From NCBI GenBank assembly GCA_016715885.1, contig JADJXL010000015.1:372001-436000 (forward strand): 64,000 nt of DNA, in the 5' to 3' direction. Below are positions 55,780 to 63,659 of this stretch, in pieces. Each line of letters starts with the position of its first letter. Positions within the stretch are counted from its first letter, which is position 1. A program made the position numbers and the translations under genes. The stretch is from Polyangiaceae bacterium. Lineage in GTDB: Bacteria; Myxococcota_A; Polyangia; Polyangiales; Polyangiaceae. The notes under the pieces are model-generated. The model did no database searches, was not told where the DNA came from, and worked only from the letters and a program-made list of their open reading frames with translations.

Positions 55780-56020
55780 GCTCAGTCTATGATCATGAGA
55801 TCTAGAAATTTACTTATACGTGATCGTCGTAGGGCCTGTGGACAGTGTGGAGAAGTCCAGAAAGCGTAGCAATATTCATCGGTTGCAGAGCCAGCCCGGC
55901 GTGGATAACCGGGGGGTTCGATCGGGACGAATCGGGAACAACCTGACGGGCGTCCGGAAGTACCTGCAACTGTCCCCAGGTGGATCCTGGAGATCTACCG
56001 AGGTTGTCCCCAGGTTCTGC
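55780..56020. other. Candidate replication origin (oriC) between dnaN and a Ser/Thr kinase gene
   Basis: The gap 55661-56121 contains no gene. AT-rich DNA (about 55786-55826) is followed by two directly adjacent DnaA-box-like 9-mers, TGTGGACAG (55837-55845) and TGTGGAGAA (55846-55854), then CGTGGATAA (55900-55908, one mismatch to TGTGGATAA). Weaker inverted matches occur at 55970-55978 and 56004-56012 (TTGTCCCCA), inside a repeated TGTCCCCAGGT. The setting beside dnaN-recF-gyrB, with parS sites about 6-8 kb away, fits oriC. The absence of dnaA here is unusual. This is inference from motifs. Confidence 0.5.
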
Positions 56021-56121
56021 GTCAGGGTTGGTACTTTGAAACAGTAACATAAATAACGTTTCAGAAGTTCGATTTTGAAGTGGCCCTGGGGCGCAGAATG
56101 GCCGAACGTAGGGTTCTCGCG

Positions 56122-57810
56122 ATGAGCGAACTCCGCTGCCGCCACTGCGGCATCCGGCACGACGAACGGCTCGTGATCTGTCCGGCGACGGGACTGCCCC
56201 TTGGGCCAGCATCCGGTTTGCCGCCGCGCGGAGCTTCGAACACGCCTCGCCCGTTCATACCGGCTGCACCGACGATTCCGCGAGCCATCGGGCCGGGCGC
56301 TGGAGCGCGCCCCGTCGTGCCGCCCGTGACGGCGCCGCGTGCGATTCCCGCTTCGCCCAAGGCGGGCGAACCATCGCCCGCGAGCGTGCGCAAGCTCGAG
56401 CAACGACGTGACCTCGTGGGCGTCGAAGTCGGCGGCAAGTACCGCATCAAAGCGCTGCTCGGACAAGGTGGCATGGGTGCGGTGTACGAGGCGGAGCACG
56501 TCGCGATTGGGCGGCTCGTCGCGGTCAAAGTTCTTCATCCCAAACACGCACAACAGGCCGAAGCGGTAGCGCGTCTTCGTCACGAAGCACGCGTGGCGGG
56601 CAACATCGGTCATCCGAATATTTGCGAAACGTACGATCTCGGAAGACTCGACGATGGCTCGCCGTACCTCGTGATGGAGCGACTCGTTGGCGAGACGCTC
56701 GACCAACGCATCAAGCGTGAAGGTGCGATGCCCGAGCGCGACCTCATCGACGTGATGCTGCAAGTGCTTTCGGCGCTCGGAGCGGCTCACGACAAGGGGA
56801 TCATTCATCGCGATTTGAAGCCGGAGAACGTGTTCCTCATGCGTCGTCCAGGCTCGCCGGCGGTCGCCAAGCTGCTCGACTTCGGCATCTCGAAAGCGAT
56901 ACACGACAACCGCGATGCGGACCTCACGATGCCTGGCATCGTCATGGGAACACCGTACTACATGGCGCCCGAGCAAGCGCGAGGTGACAGGGGGCTCGAT
57001 CATCGCGTCGACATCTGGGCGGCGGGCGTCATCTTGTACGAGTCGCTCTCGGGTCGTCGCCCGTTTGTCGCACGAAACTACAACGCGCTGCTCGTGCAGA
57101 TCCTCACGTCGAAACACAGGCCGCTTTCGGAGGTGCGACCGGGCATCAACCCGGCCATCGAACGCATCGTCGACAAAGCGCTTGCGAAGATGCGCGAGGA
57201 TCGTTTTCAAACGGCGCTCGAATTTCGCGAAGCACTTCGCCGCGTCATCGAGCCCGAAGCGCCGCCGCTGTCGATCCGCTCTGCGCCTCAACCGCAACCG
57301 ACGCGCGTGTCGTTTTCGACCGAGCCCGAGGATGACGAGACGGTCGTTCTGTCGTTGACGAACAAGGAAGTTGCGGTGCTTGCGGCGGCGCGAACGTCGG
57401 CACCGAAGTCGTCACGTCATGGTGCGGCGTCGTTCAACTTCGACAAACCTTCGTCGCCGGGCGCATCCGTACCGCGTGCTCCGGGGTCGTCGATGGGCGG
57501 GTCGAAGACGTTGCCGCTTGGACAGCCGGTTGCTGCTGCGAAGGAGTCGGATCGGGTTGCTTGGTTGCCGCCTCCGCCGGCCATCTCGGATGAGCCGACG
57601 ATCGAGCGAGCGGAGACGCCGTCGGTGGGTGTCGTACCGCTCGAGTCGCCGCCGATGACGCAGCGAGGGGCGCATCATCAACCGGAGCGGCTGCACTTCG
57701 ATGACGACGATGGCGAAGACGAGCACACGCTGGTCGATCCTCCATCGTTTTCGGGTGATCGCACGACGCTCGTTCGCCCGTTTCCGCCGCCATCTGGGAA
57801 GGGTCGGTGA
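56122..57810 (+). CDS. Ser/Thr protein kinase with an N-terminal zinc ribbon
   Basis: The 562-residue kinase starts with a short zinc-ribbon-like motif (CRHCGIRHDERLVICPATG), then a Pro/Ala-rich linker. The Hanks kinase domain (about 105-385) has YRIKALLGQGGMGAVYEAEH, VAVKVL, HRDLKPEN (Asp231), LLDFGISKA and GTPYYMAPEQARG. About 180 C-terminal residues are acidic and Pro/Ser-rich without a membrane segment, so the kinase is cytoplasmic. The frame is open from 56080; ATG 56122 gives the zinc ribbon at the N terminus. Its promoter must lie within the proposed origin region, and the ABC ATPase gene follows after six bases. Confidence 0.88.
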   Translation: MSELRCRHCGIRHDERLVICPATGLPLGPASGLPPRGASNTPRPFIPAAPTIPRAIGPGAGARPVVPPVTAPRAIPASPKAGEPSPASVRKLEQRRDLVGVEVGGKYRIKALLGQGGMGAVYEAEHVAIGRLVAVKVLHPKHAQQAEAVARLRHEARVAGNIGHPNICETYDLGRLDDGSPYLVMERLVGETLDQRIKREGAMPERDLIDVMLQVLSALGAAHDKGIIHRDLKPENVFLMRRPGSPAVAKLLDFGISKAIHDNRDADLTMPGIVMGTPYYMAPEQARGDRGLDHRVDIWAAGVILYESLSGRRPFVARNYNALLVQILTSKHRPLSEVRPGINPAIERIVDKALAKMREDRFQTALEFREALRRVIEPEAPPLSIRSAPQPQPTRVSFSTEPEDDETVVLSLTNKEVAVLAAARTSAPKSSRHGAASFNFDKPSSPGASVPRAPGSSMGGSKTLPLGQPVAAAKESDRVAWLPPPPAISDEPTIERAETPSVGVVPLESPPMTQRGAHHQPERLHFDDDDGEDEHTLVDPPSFSGDRTTLVRPFPPPSGKGR

Positions 57811-57816
57811 GTCGCG

Positions 57817-58467
57817 TTGGGCCGTTCGAAAATCACGCGTGTCACGACGAAAGGGTTGGTCAAGACGTACGGGTTCACGGTGGCGCTGCGTGGCGTCGAT
57901 GTGACGATCGACCGTGCGCAGCTCACGCTGATCGAGGGTGCGAACGGATCGGGAAAGTCAACACTTCTCGGTATTCTGGGGACGGTTGTACGGCCGACGG
58001 CGGGCACGGTCATCTACGAGCCGCTGGGTGACGATTTGGATGAGGTGCGGCACGAAGTTGGGTGGTTGTCGCACGAATCGCTCACGTATCCGGATTTGAC
58101 GGGTCGGAAGAACATCGAGCTTGCGGCAAGTCTGGTGGACATGTCGGTGGACGACGTATGGGAGCGCGTCGCCGACAGGTTCGAGCTTGGGGCATTTGCG
58201 AATAGGCCGGTGCGCACGTATTCGCGAGGGCAGAAGCAGCGAGTGGCATTGGCGCGGGCGCTGGTGCACGGGCCGTCGTTGGTGCTCTTGGACGAGCCGA
58301 CGACGGGGCTGGACAAGGCGGGGGTGAAGCGGCTGCTATCGGTGGTGGACGACGAGGTCGCGCGCGGGGCGGCGGTGGTGGTGGTATCGCACGAGCCGGA
58401 GCTATTTCGGGAGCGGGCGAAGGCGCGGTGGGTGCTGGAGCGCGGGCGGGTGGTGGAGGGGAAATAG
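57817..58467 (+). CDS. ABC transporter ATP-binding protein (CcmA-like), no permease nearby
   Basis: The 216-residue ATPase has Walker A GANGSGKSTLLG, Q-loop region HEVGWLSHES, signature YSRGQKQRVALARAL, Walker B LVLLDEPTTGLD and the switch His (VVSHE). Order and spacing resemble CcmA and other small exporter ATPases. No permease gene is next to it, so the substrate is unknown. The only early in-frame start is TTG at 57817, six bases after the kinase stop, so the two are probably in one operon. Confidence 0.8.
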   Translation: MGRSKITRVTTKGLVKTYGFTVALRGVDVTIDRAQLTLIEGANGSGKSTLLGILGTVVRPTAGTVIYEPLGDDLDEVRHEVGWLSHESLTYPDLTGRKNIELAASLVDMSVDDVWERVADRFELGAFANRPVRTYSRGQKQRVALARALVHGPSLVLLDEPTTGLDKAGVKRLLSVVDDEVARGAAVVVVSHEPELFRERAKARWVLERGRVVEGK

Positions 58468-58539
58468 GTTTGGCGGGGATAGCCATATTTCAGAACATTC
58501 AAAAATATAAAATATTCGAATGCGGCGTAGCGTTACAAA

Positions 58540-58713
58540 TCAACGATTGGTATTACTTCGCAATGCATTATTGAATTCAGTATCAATGTCGGACTTCGAT
58601 ACTTCGCTAACGTCCCCCGCCATCATCCGCAGCCAAGTCGCCCATGCCTGTGTGCGCTGCCATTCCTCTGCGCGGCTCAATCGTTCAACATCGAGCTCTT
58701 TGGTCCTGCTCAT
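58540..58713 (-). CDS. Small protein of 57 residues, unknown function
   Basis: An ATG at 58713 preceded by GAGGAG about eight bases upstream opens a 57-codon frame: MSRTKELDVERLSRAEEWQR, then TQAWATWLRMMAGDVSEVSK and a polar end. Codon use in the first 35 codons is normal for the genome; the last part is AT-richer. The region 58468-58863 has no other convincing gene, and the plus-strand frame here looks like a shadow. I do not recognise the family. The strong ribosome binding site is the main support. Confidence 0.45.
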   Translation of the reverse strand: MSRTKELDVERLSRAEEWQRTQAWATWLRMMAGDVSEVSKSDIDTEFNNALRSNTNR

Positions 58714-58863
58714 CCAGCAAACTCCTCGAGTGCACTTCTAGCATGGCTGCGTCGTCCACCCAAGTTCATGTCTACCGAGCGAACGGCGCTTCGTGCCATC
58801 ACCAGTTGACACCGCCTCCTCCCTAAGCGACCGTACGGACCAATCAAGGAGGCGACGGACAAC

Positions 58864-59256
58864 ATGGGGCTCATCGAAAAGCGGCTCATCAAAGAAGCAA
58901 AAGAAACCTGGGTGCCCGAAGAACAAAAGGACATGCGCGACATCGCAAGCTCCGAAGTCGTCATCGACATCGACTGGCCCAGCTTCGAGAGCGATGAGCC
59001 CGCCCTTCGAAACCTCCAACACCTCGGCGTACGCAAAATGTCCAACGCCTTTCGCGTCATCTGCGTCGACGAGCTCGGCAAAGAAGCCGTGCGCGAAAGC
59101 ATCAAGCGCTTCGTCGTCACGAACGTGAAAGACGCCAAAGAAGGCTCGGTCCACCTCACAGATGGCACCCTCACGCTGAGCTGCGCCTTCGCTAAAGGGT
59201 CGGACGGGTGCATGGGCGACCTGCAAATCGCTCGGGCGCTCGAACGCATGCTGTAG
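58864..59256 (+). CDS. Hypothetical protein, 130 residues
   Basis: The 130-residue protein starts MGLIEKRLIKEAKETWVPEE and has alternating charged helices and strands (SSEVVIDIDWPSFES, LRNLQHLGVRKMSNAFRVICVDELGKEAVRESIKRFVVTNV). It ends with a strand-rich part (SVHLTDGTLTLSCAFAKGSDG). No signal peptide or membrane segment is visible. GGAGG occurs about 12 bases before the ATG. I do not recognise a domain. It lies directly before a SMI1/KNR4-like gene in the same direction. Confidence 0.65.
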   Translation: MGLIEKRLIKEAKETWVPEEQKDMRDIASSEVVIDIDWPSFESDEPALRNLQHLGVRKMSNAFRVICVDELGKEAVRESIKRFVVTNVKDAKEGSVHLTDGTLTLSCAFAKGSDGCMGDLQIARALERML

Positions 59257-59277
59257 AACGCTTCCGAGTCACGTGGT

Positions 59278-59805
59278 ATGAGGCCCGCCATGCGCGACTT
59301 CGACCAAACCTTCCCCTCCCTGCTCAGCGACCTTCACGAGCTCGATGTCGACTTCGACGAAGACAACATCGACTTCGAGCCGTACCAGGAATTCCTGGCC
59401 CCCGAAGACAATGCCTCGTGGATTCGTGCGTGGACCGGGAACGATTCACTGAATGGATCCGAATACCGAGTTTTTGGTCAGGACGGGACCGGCGGGTATG
59501 CCGCATTTTGGCTCGTTCGTAAAGACAAGCCATTGCTCGAGCAACCCATCGTGTTTTTCGGCTCCGAAGGCGAAATCGGAATCGTCGCAAAAGACTTTTA
59601 CGATTACTTGTGGCTCTTGGCAGGAGGGTTTGGCCCGTACGAGGCGGTGGAAAGCAAGCGCCACAAGCCCAAGCCGAATGCCGAATTCACCAAGTTCGCC
59701 GAACGTCACGCGAAAAATCGCAAAAAAAAGCCGCTCGACATCATTGCCGCCGCGAAAGCCGAATTTCCCAAGTTCGAGGCCGACGTGCGAGCGCTCTGCA
59801 AATAA
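59278..59805 (+). CDS. SMI1/KNR4 (SUKH)-like protein
   Basis: The 175-residue protein shows the pattern seen in SUKH superfamily proteins: acidic start (FPSLLSDLHELDVDFDEDNIDFEPYQEFL), then EYRVFGQDGTGGYAAFWLVR, PIVFFGSEGEIGIVAKDFYDYLWLLAGGFGPYEAV, where the 'ylpiadd-g.....l.......i' type strands are replaced by this FFGSEGEIG block. The basic C terminus is helical. SUKH proteins often act as immunity proteins against nuclease toxins, but no toxin gene is next to it. An alternative ATG lies at 59290. Confidence 0.6.
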   Translation: MRPAMRDFDQTFPSLLSDLHELDVDFDEDNIDFEPYQEFLAPEDNASWIRAWTGNDSLNGSEYRVFGQDGTGGYAAFWLVRKDKPLLEQPIVFFGSEGEIGIVAKDFYDYLWLLAGGFGPYEAVESKRHKPKPNAEFTKFAERHAKNRKKKPLDIIAAAKAEFPKFEADVRALCK

Positions 59806-59846
59806 TACGAGCGCAAGTCACAAAAATACGCAAAGGCGCAAAAGTT

Positions 59847-60533
59847 TCAGAGTTGCGTCTTTGCGAGGCGCCATTCTTCGAGAATCGATAAAACCGCGTC
59901 TCGCGTAATCCGGTCCGTCGGCTTCGCCCTCGGCAGCACGTGAGGTTTTGCCGCAATGCCGAGCCACGCGATTTCATCTGCGTTCGTGCCCGTCGACGTA
60001 TCCGGCACAGCGGGCGGCTGAAGCAATAACGTTGGCTGTGGCAGCTCGGGCGCAAGCGTACGCAGCGCGTGAAGTGCGGCCGTGACGTCGTGCAAGACGC
60101 CAAGACGATCGGGCGCGACGAGCAGCAGCAAATCGGGCCGCAAAGCTCGAGCAAGGTCCATGTTCGTGCGACCTCGGTCAATCGGCGAGAGCATTGCACC
60201 GGCGGTTTCGACGAGGACCACTTGGGCGTGGTGTGAATCGACCCAGCTCGTGATGCGATCGAAGTCGATGACGACGCCCGCGCGACGAGCTGCGAGGTGC
60301 GGCGAGACGGGATCGGGGAATGCGTACGGCTGGGGGCTGATGGGATACGAGCTGACGGCGGCGAGGGATGCAGCGTCGGTGGACGCGCTGGTCGTGTCGA
60401 TGGGAACGCCCGATTCGATGGGTTTTAATGCGGCAATGGCGATGCGCATGTCCGCGAGGGTTGCGGCAATGGCGATCGAGGCGTGCGTTTTTCCGATTTC
60501 GGTGCCGGTTCCGAGGACGACGATGCGGGTCAT
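59847..60533 (-). CDS. bioD: Dethiobiotin synthetase
   Basis: BioD (228 residues) closes the ureido ring of biotin from diaminopelargonate, CO2 and ATP. The P-loop VLGTGTEIGKTHASIAIA, ALKPIESG, and VVLVETAGAMLSPIDRG..N.DLA fit the family. The open frame continues far upstream, but that part is an antisense reading of bioF; the ATG at 60533 overlaps the bioF stop by four bases, giving normal length and an operon with bioF. Confidence 0.92.
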   Translation of the reverse strand: MTRIVVLGTGTEIGKTHASIAIAATLADMRIAIAALKPIESGVPIDTTSASTDAASLAAVSSYPISPQPYAFPDPVSPHLAARRAGVVIDFDRITSWVDSHHAQVVLVETAGAMLSPIDRGRTNMDLARALRPDLLLLVAPDRLGVLHDVTAALHALRTLAPELPQPTLLLQPPAVPDTSTGTNADEIAWLGIAAKPHVLPRAKPTDRITRDAVLSILEEWRLAKTQL

Positions 60534-61693
60534 GGCGCGATGGTTGGACGCGGGGCTGGGGCGGCGAGCTCGGACCAGGCGTCGCGAAAGACGTTGAGGA
60601 AAAGCTCGATTTGTTGATCGGAGAGCCGTGCGTGGGCGGTAATGCGCAGTCGCGAGGTTCCCGTGGGTACGGTGGGCGGGCGAATGGCTTGTACGAGGAC
60701 GCCTCGTTCGCGCAGGCGATTGGAGATGCGGACGGCTGCATCGGGTGCGCCGATGAAAACGGGCAAGATGGGGCCATCCGAGGGCATGAGCGCGGGGCCG
60801 ACGATGCGTGCGAGCTCGGTGCGCAGGTGCCTGGCAACTTTTTCGAGGCGTTCGCGTCGGGGCTCGTCCTGGGCGACTTGGAGCACGCGTTCGTGGATGG
60901 CGCTGGCGAGGCTTGGGCTGATGCCGGTGGAGAAGACGAAGCTGCGTGCGCGGTTCCAGAGCCAGGTTCGCAATGCTCGAGGGCCGGCGACGAAGGCACC
61001 TTGGAGGCCGATGGACTTGCCGAGGGTTCCGACGAGGACATCGGGCGCGACGTTCATGGAAGCGGCGATGCCTCGACCGGCGGGACCGAGCGTACCGATG
61101 GCGTGGGCTTCGTCGACGATGAGGGCGGCGCCGTGGTGGTCGCAGATGGTGCGCAAGCGTTTCAGGTCGGGGGCATCGCCGTCCATGCTGAAGTAGGATT
61201 CGGTGACGACCCAGCGGCGGCGAGCGTGGTGGGCGTGGTCGAGAGCTCGGGCGACGGCGTCGGGGTTGTTGTGGGGGACGACGGCGACGGTGGCGCCGGA
61301 GAGGCGGCAGCCATCGATGATGGAGGCGTGGTTGAGGGCATCGGAGACGATGACGTCGCCTTTTTGGGCGAGCGCCGAGATGGTGCCGACGTTGGCGGCG
61401 TATCCTGACGAGAAGAGCAGGGCGGCTTCGGTGTCGAGCCACGAGGCGATGGTTTGTTCGGCGCGCGCATGTTCTGGGAATTCGCCGCTGACGAGGCGTG
61501 ATGCGCCGGCGCCGGATGCGGGGTGCTCGATGCGGGCGTTCCCAAGCCACGGATCGCTTGCGTAGCCGAGGTAATCGTTGGAGCACATGACGAGCGCGCC
61601 TATTGGGGGTGGCTTGTGGCTACGGAGGAGGCCTTGTTCGTCGAGCGCTTTGATTTCCGTTTCGAGAAACTGGAGCGCGCCGATGCGGGTCAT
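60530..61693 (-). CDS. bioF: 8-amino-7-oxononanoate synthase
   Basis: BioF (387 residues) is a PLP enzyme that joins pimeloyl-thioester and alanine. Motifs: CSNDYLGYASDP, GAGASRLVSGEFPEHARAEQTIASW, VVTESYFSMDGDAPDL, DEAHAIGTLGPAGRG and the PLP lysine in GTLGKSIGLQGAFVAG. It overlaps zapA by four bases at its start and bioD at its end, so zapA-bioF-bioD is one transcription unit. Confidence 0.94.
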   Translation of the reverse strand: MTRIGALQFLETEIKALDEQGLLRSHKPPPIGALVMCSNDYLGYASDPWLGNARIEHPASGAGASRLVSGEFPEHARAEQTIASWLDTEAALLFSSGYAANVGTISALAQKGDVIVSDALNHASIIDGCRLSGATVAVVPHNNPDAVARALDHAHHARRRWVVTESYFSMDGDAPDLKRLRTICDHHGAALIVDEAHAIGTLGPAGRGIAASMNVAPDVLVGTLGKSIGLQGAFVAGPRALRTWLWNRARSFVFSTGISPSLASAIHERVLQVAQDEPRRERLEKVARHLRTELARIVGPALMPSDGPILPVFIGAPDAAVRISNRLRERGVLVQAIRPPTVPTGTSRLRITAHARLSDQQIELFLNVFRDAWSELAAPAPRPTIAP

Positions 61694-61998
61694 CGACGGT
61701 CCTCGTCGTCAGGGGCGGTGCCGAGGGTTGCGTCGATACGGTCGCGCAGGCGGGTGAAGGCGGATCTGGTTTGAGCGCGGAGCTCGGCGTGTTTGGCTTG
61801 TGCTTCTTCGAGCTCGTTGGCGAGGCGCAGGGCGGCGAGCAGCAGGGCGTGGGGGTTGGCCATGCGGCCTGGCGGTGACACTTCGGCGAGTTTCTGTTCG
61901 ACAATCAGAGCAGCGCGCTGCAGCTCGTCATCGGTTCCCGACGTGACGACTTTATAGTTTTGGCCACCGACGCGAACTTGGACCGTACGTCCTCCCAT
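61690..61998 (-). CDS. zapA: Cell division protein ZapA
   Basis: The 102-residue protein fits ZapA, which cross-links FtsZ filaments at the division site: VQVRVGGQNYKVVTSGTDDELQRAALIVEQKLAEV, then a coiled-coil C-terminal half (NPHALLLAALRLANELEEAQAKHAELR). Length is normal. It begins just upstream of the first parS site and leads the zapA-bioF-bioD operon with a four-base overlap. Confidence 0.85.
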   Translation of the reverse strand: MGGRTVQVRVGGQNYKVVTSGTDDELQRAALIVEQKLAEVSPPGRMANPHALLLAALRLANELEEAQAKHAELRAQTRSAFTRLRDRIDATLGTAPDDEDRR

Positions 61999-62030
61999 AG
62001 CGGGGGCACCCTACCACGAATCGGGGCGGT

Positions 62031-62046
62031 TGTTTCACGTGAAACG
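62031..62046. promoter_or_regulatory. parS site 1 (ParB binding)
   Basis: TGTTTCACGTGAAACG matches the bacterial parS consensus TGTTTCACGTGAAACA at 15 of 16 bases. It lies in the gap between the zapA start and the end of the ATPase gene. ParB loads here and spreads to organise chromosome origin segregation; no parA or parB gene is in the window. Confidence 0.85.
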
Positions 62047-62056
62047 GAGGGAACGA

Positions 62057-63559
62057 TCACCCGCCGAGCGCGTAGCTTTCGAGGAACTCGATTCCACTTC
62101 GAACGGGGCCATCTGCGTGCACGACATAAATCGGAGCGCGCATCGCCCATGCAAGCCGTACAGCTTCATACATGAGCGCATGGAGAAAGCTTTGCGTGCA
62201 AACTTCGATACCCGCAAAGTCGAAGACGAGGAGGCGATTTGCGAGTACGGCTGGGCGGATGCGATCTTTGGCGACACCCGCGGCGAGTGTCGTGTTTTCG
62301 TTGAGCTCTCGAACTCGAATCGTTTCCGGATCGCCCGCGGGCATCTCGAAGCGTACCCAATGGCGAACCGCTCGTGCAGGGGTGCGTGCGCGAGCCGCGT
62401 CATGAATGGATTGGGTCAACTGGGCATAGTTTGTAACAGTGCTCGATGGGATCTCGAATACAACGAGAGTTCCGGGGAAACCGATACCTTGCGGCAACAG
62501 AAAACGCGGCACGACTCGATCTCCCTCGACGTCATCCCGACTGGCCAGCACCAACGCACTACCGCGACTGGCTACGAGCAACCGGCCTTGGGTGCGCTTT
62601 GCCATCTCCGCAATGAAGAACAAACCAAGGCCTGCGTTGTCGCGTGAACCCGTAAGTCCCTGGGGGAACGTCCCGGAGATATGCGGCCACAGCGCGCGTT
62701 CAAGTGCAATGCGAGGATCTTCCAAGCCCTTGTGCATTCGCCCGACGTGCTCGGGGATGCCGATGCCCGCATCAGCCACGGCAACTTGAATGACAGGGCG
62801 GTTCGCGTAGGCCCCGCGGTTCATCAATTGGGCGGCGGCAACTCCTCCCAATGTATCTTCGCTGTGTTGAATGACATTTCGCAACAACTCGATGAGAACA
62901 TAACGAATGCTCAGGCGAATATCATCGTCGCTCGCGGATGGGACCATCAAGCGGCTCATCTCGTCAGCACATGAGTCTATCTCTTGGTACTGTGTTACGC
63001 GCCGGAGTCGAACGGTACGTGCAGCTTCATGCTGCGCTTGCGTTTGTTGACCTGTGATAATTTCATTGAATCCCAGCGCATAGGCGAATCTTGCTGCGTC
63101 GCCACTGCGCCCCGGCACAACACGAAGCTTTGTTGCCGTGCGTTCAGGCAAGCATAATGCAGCTAAAGCAACGAGCCCCCAAGCTTCGATGACGCCGACG
63201 TCGTCGAGGGCGAACGTTTCATTCTGGAGTCGTTCACCGACCAGCCAGGAAAGGAATGGCTCAGGCTGATCCAATTGAATGCGATGCGGCTGGGGCTGCG
63301 CTGGAAGCGCTTGCAGGGCCGTTTTCGGCAAGTTGGATGCCGACGAATGGTGTTCGGGATGCGGAAATAGCGCCTTCCAAAGATCCTCCGCCGCCTTCTG
63401 TTGCCGAGCACTACCGTGTTTGATGTAATGGTTGAGCCGTCGTCGAAGGAATCCCCGATCGATGTCGGTGAGAAGTGCCAGGGCTGCATCCAGATTACCC
63501 CCTGCAATCCCGAGGGCTCTTATGACGAGTTTCTTGGACACAGACCGAACGCTACTCAT
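62057..63559 (-). CDS. Bergerat-fold ATPase fused to a DUF4325/STAS-like domain
   Basis: The 500-residue protein has an N-terminal helical region, and at about 210-380 a GHKL ATP-binding domain: YVLIELLRNVIQHSED (N box), VADAGIGIPEHVGRM (G1), NAGLGLFFIAEMAKRTQG (G2). A His-kinase phospho-acceptor is absent. The C terminus (VLANRLLVFDFAGIEVCTQSFLHALMYEAVRLAWAMRAPIYVV) resembles the STAS-like DUF4325 domain. Such pairs are seen in two-gene systems of unclear, sometimes defence-linked, role; here they are fused. GC is lower than in neighbours. An upstream TTG (63577) could also serve; a GGAGGAG lies directly before the ATG used. Confidence 0.65.
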   Translation of the reverse strand: MSSVRSVSKKLVIRALGIAGGNLDAALALLTDIDRGFLRRRLNHYIKHGSARQQKAAEDLWKALFPHPEHHSSASNLPKTALQALPAQPQPHRIQLDQPEPFLSWLVGERLQNETFALDDVGVIEAWGLVALAALCLPERTATKLRVVPGRSGDAARFAYALGFNEIITGQQTQAQHEAARTVRLRRVTQYQEIDSCADEMSRLMVPSASDDDIRLSIRYVLIELLRNVIQHSEDTLGGVAAAQLMNRGAYANRPVIQVAVADAGIGIPEHVGRMHKGLEDPRIALERALWPHISGTFPQGLTGSRDNAGLGLFFIAEMAKRTQGRLLVASRGSALVLASRDDVEGDRVVPRFLLPQGIGFPGTLVVFEIPSSTVTNYAQLTQSIHDAARARTPARAVRHWVRFEMPAGDPETIRVRELNENTTLAAGVAKDRIRPAVLANRLLVFDFAGIEVCTQSFLHALMYEAVRLAWAMRAPIYVVHADGPVRSGIEFLESYALGG

Positions 63560-63603
63560 CTCCTCCACCGCACGCAAGTTTGATGCACGGCGAGCTGAGC
63601 CGT

Positions 63604-63619
63604 TGTTTCACGTGAAACA
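63604..63619. promoter_or_regulatory. parS site 2 (ParB binding), perfect consensus
   Basis: TGTTTCACGTGAAACA is an exact match to the parS consensus. It lies in the divergent gap between the ATPase gene and the next plus-strand gene, 1.57 kb from site 1, so the two sites bracket the ATPase gene. Confidence 0.9.
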
Positions 63620-63659
63620 CAAGCTCAACGGACGGTTGACCCATCCGCGCGACTGAGCG

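Noticed and set aside
59847..61586. 579-codon minus-strand frame over bioD and bioF
   Set aside because: Only the part from 60533 down is BioD; the upstream part is a wrong-frame reading of bioF with Arg/Pro-rich sequence.
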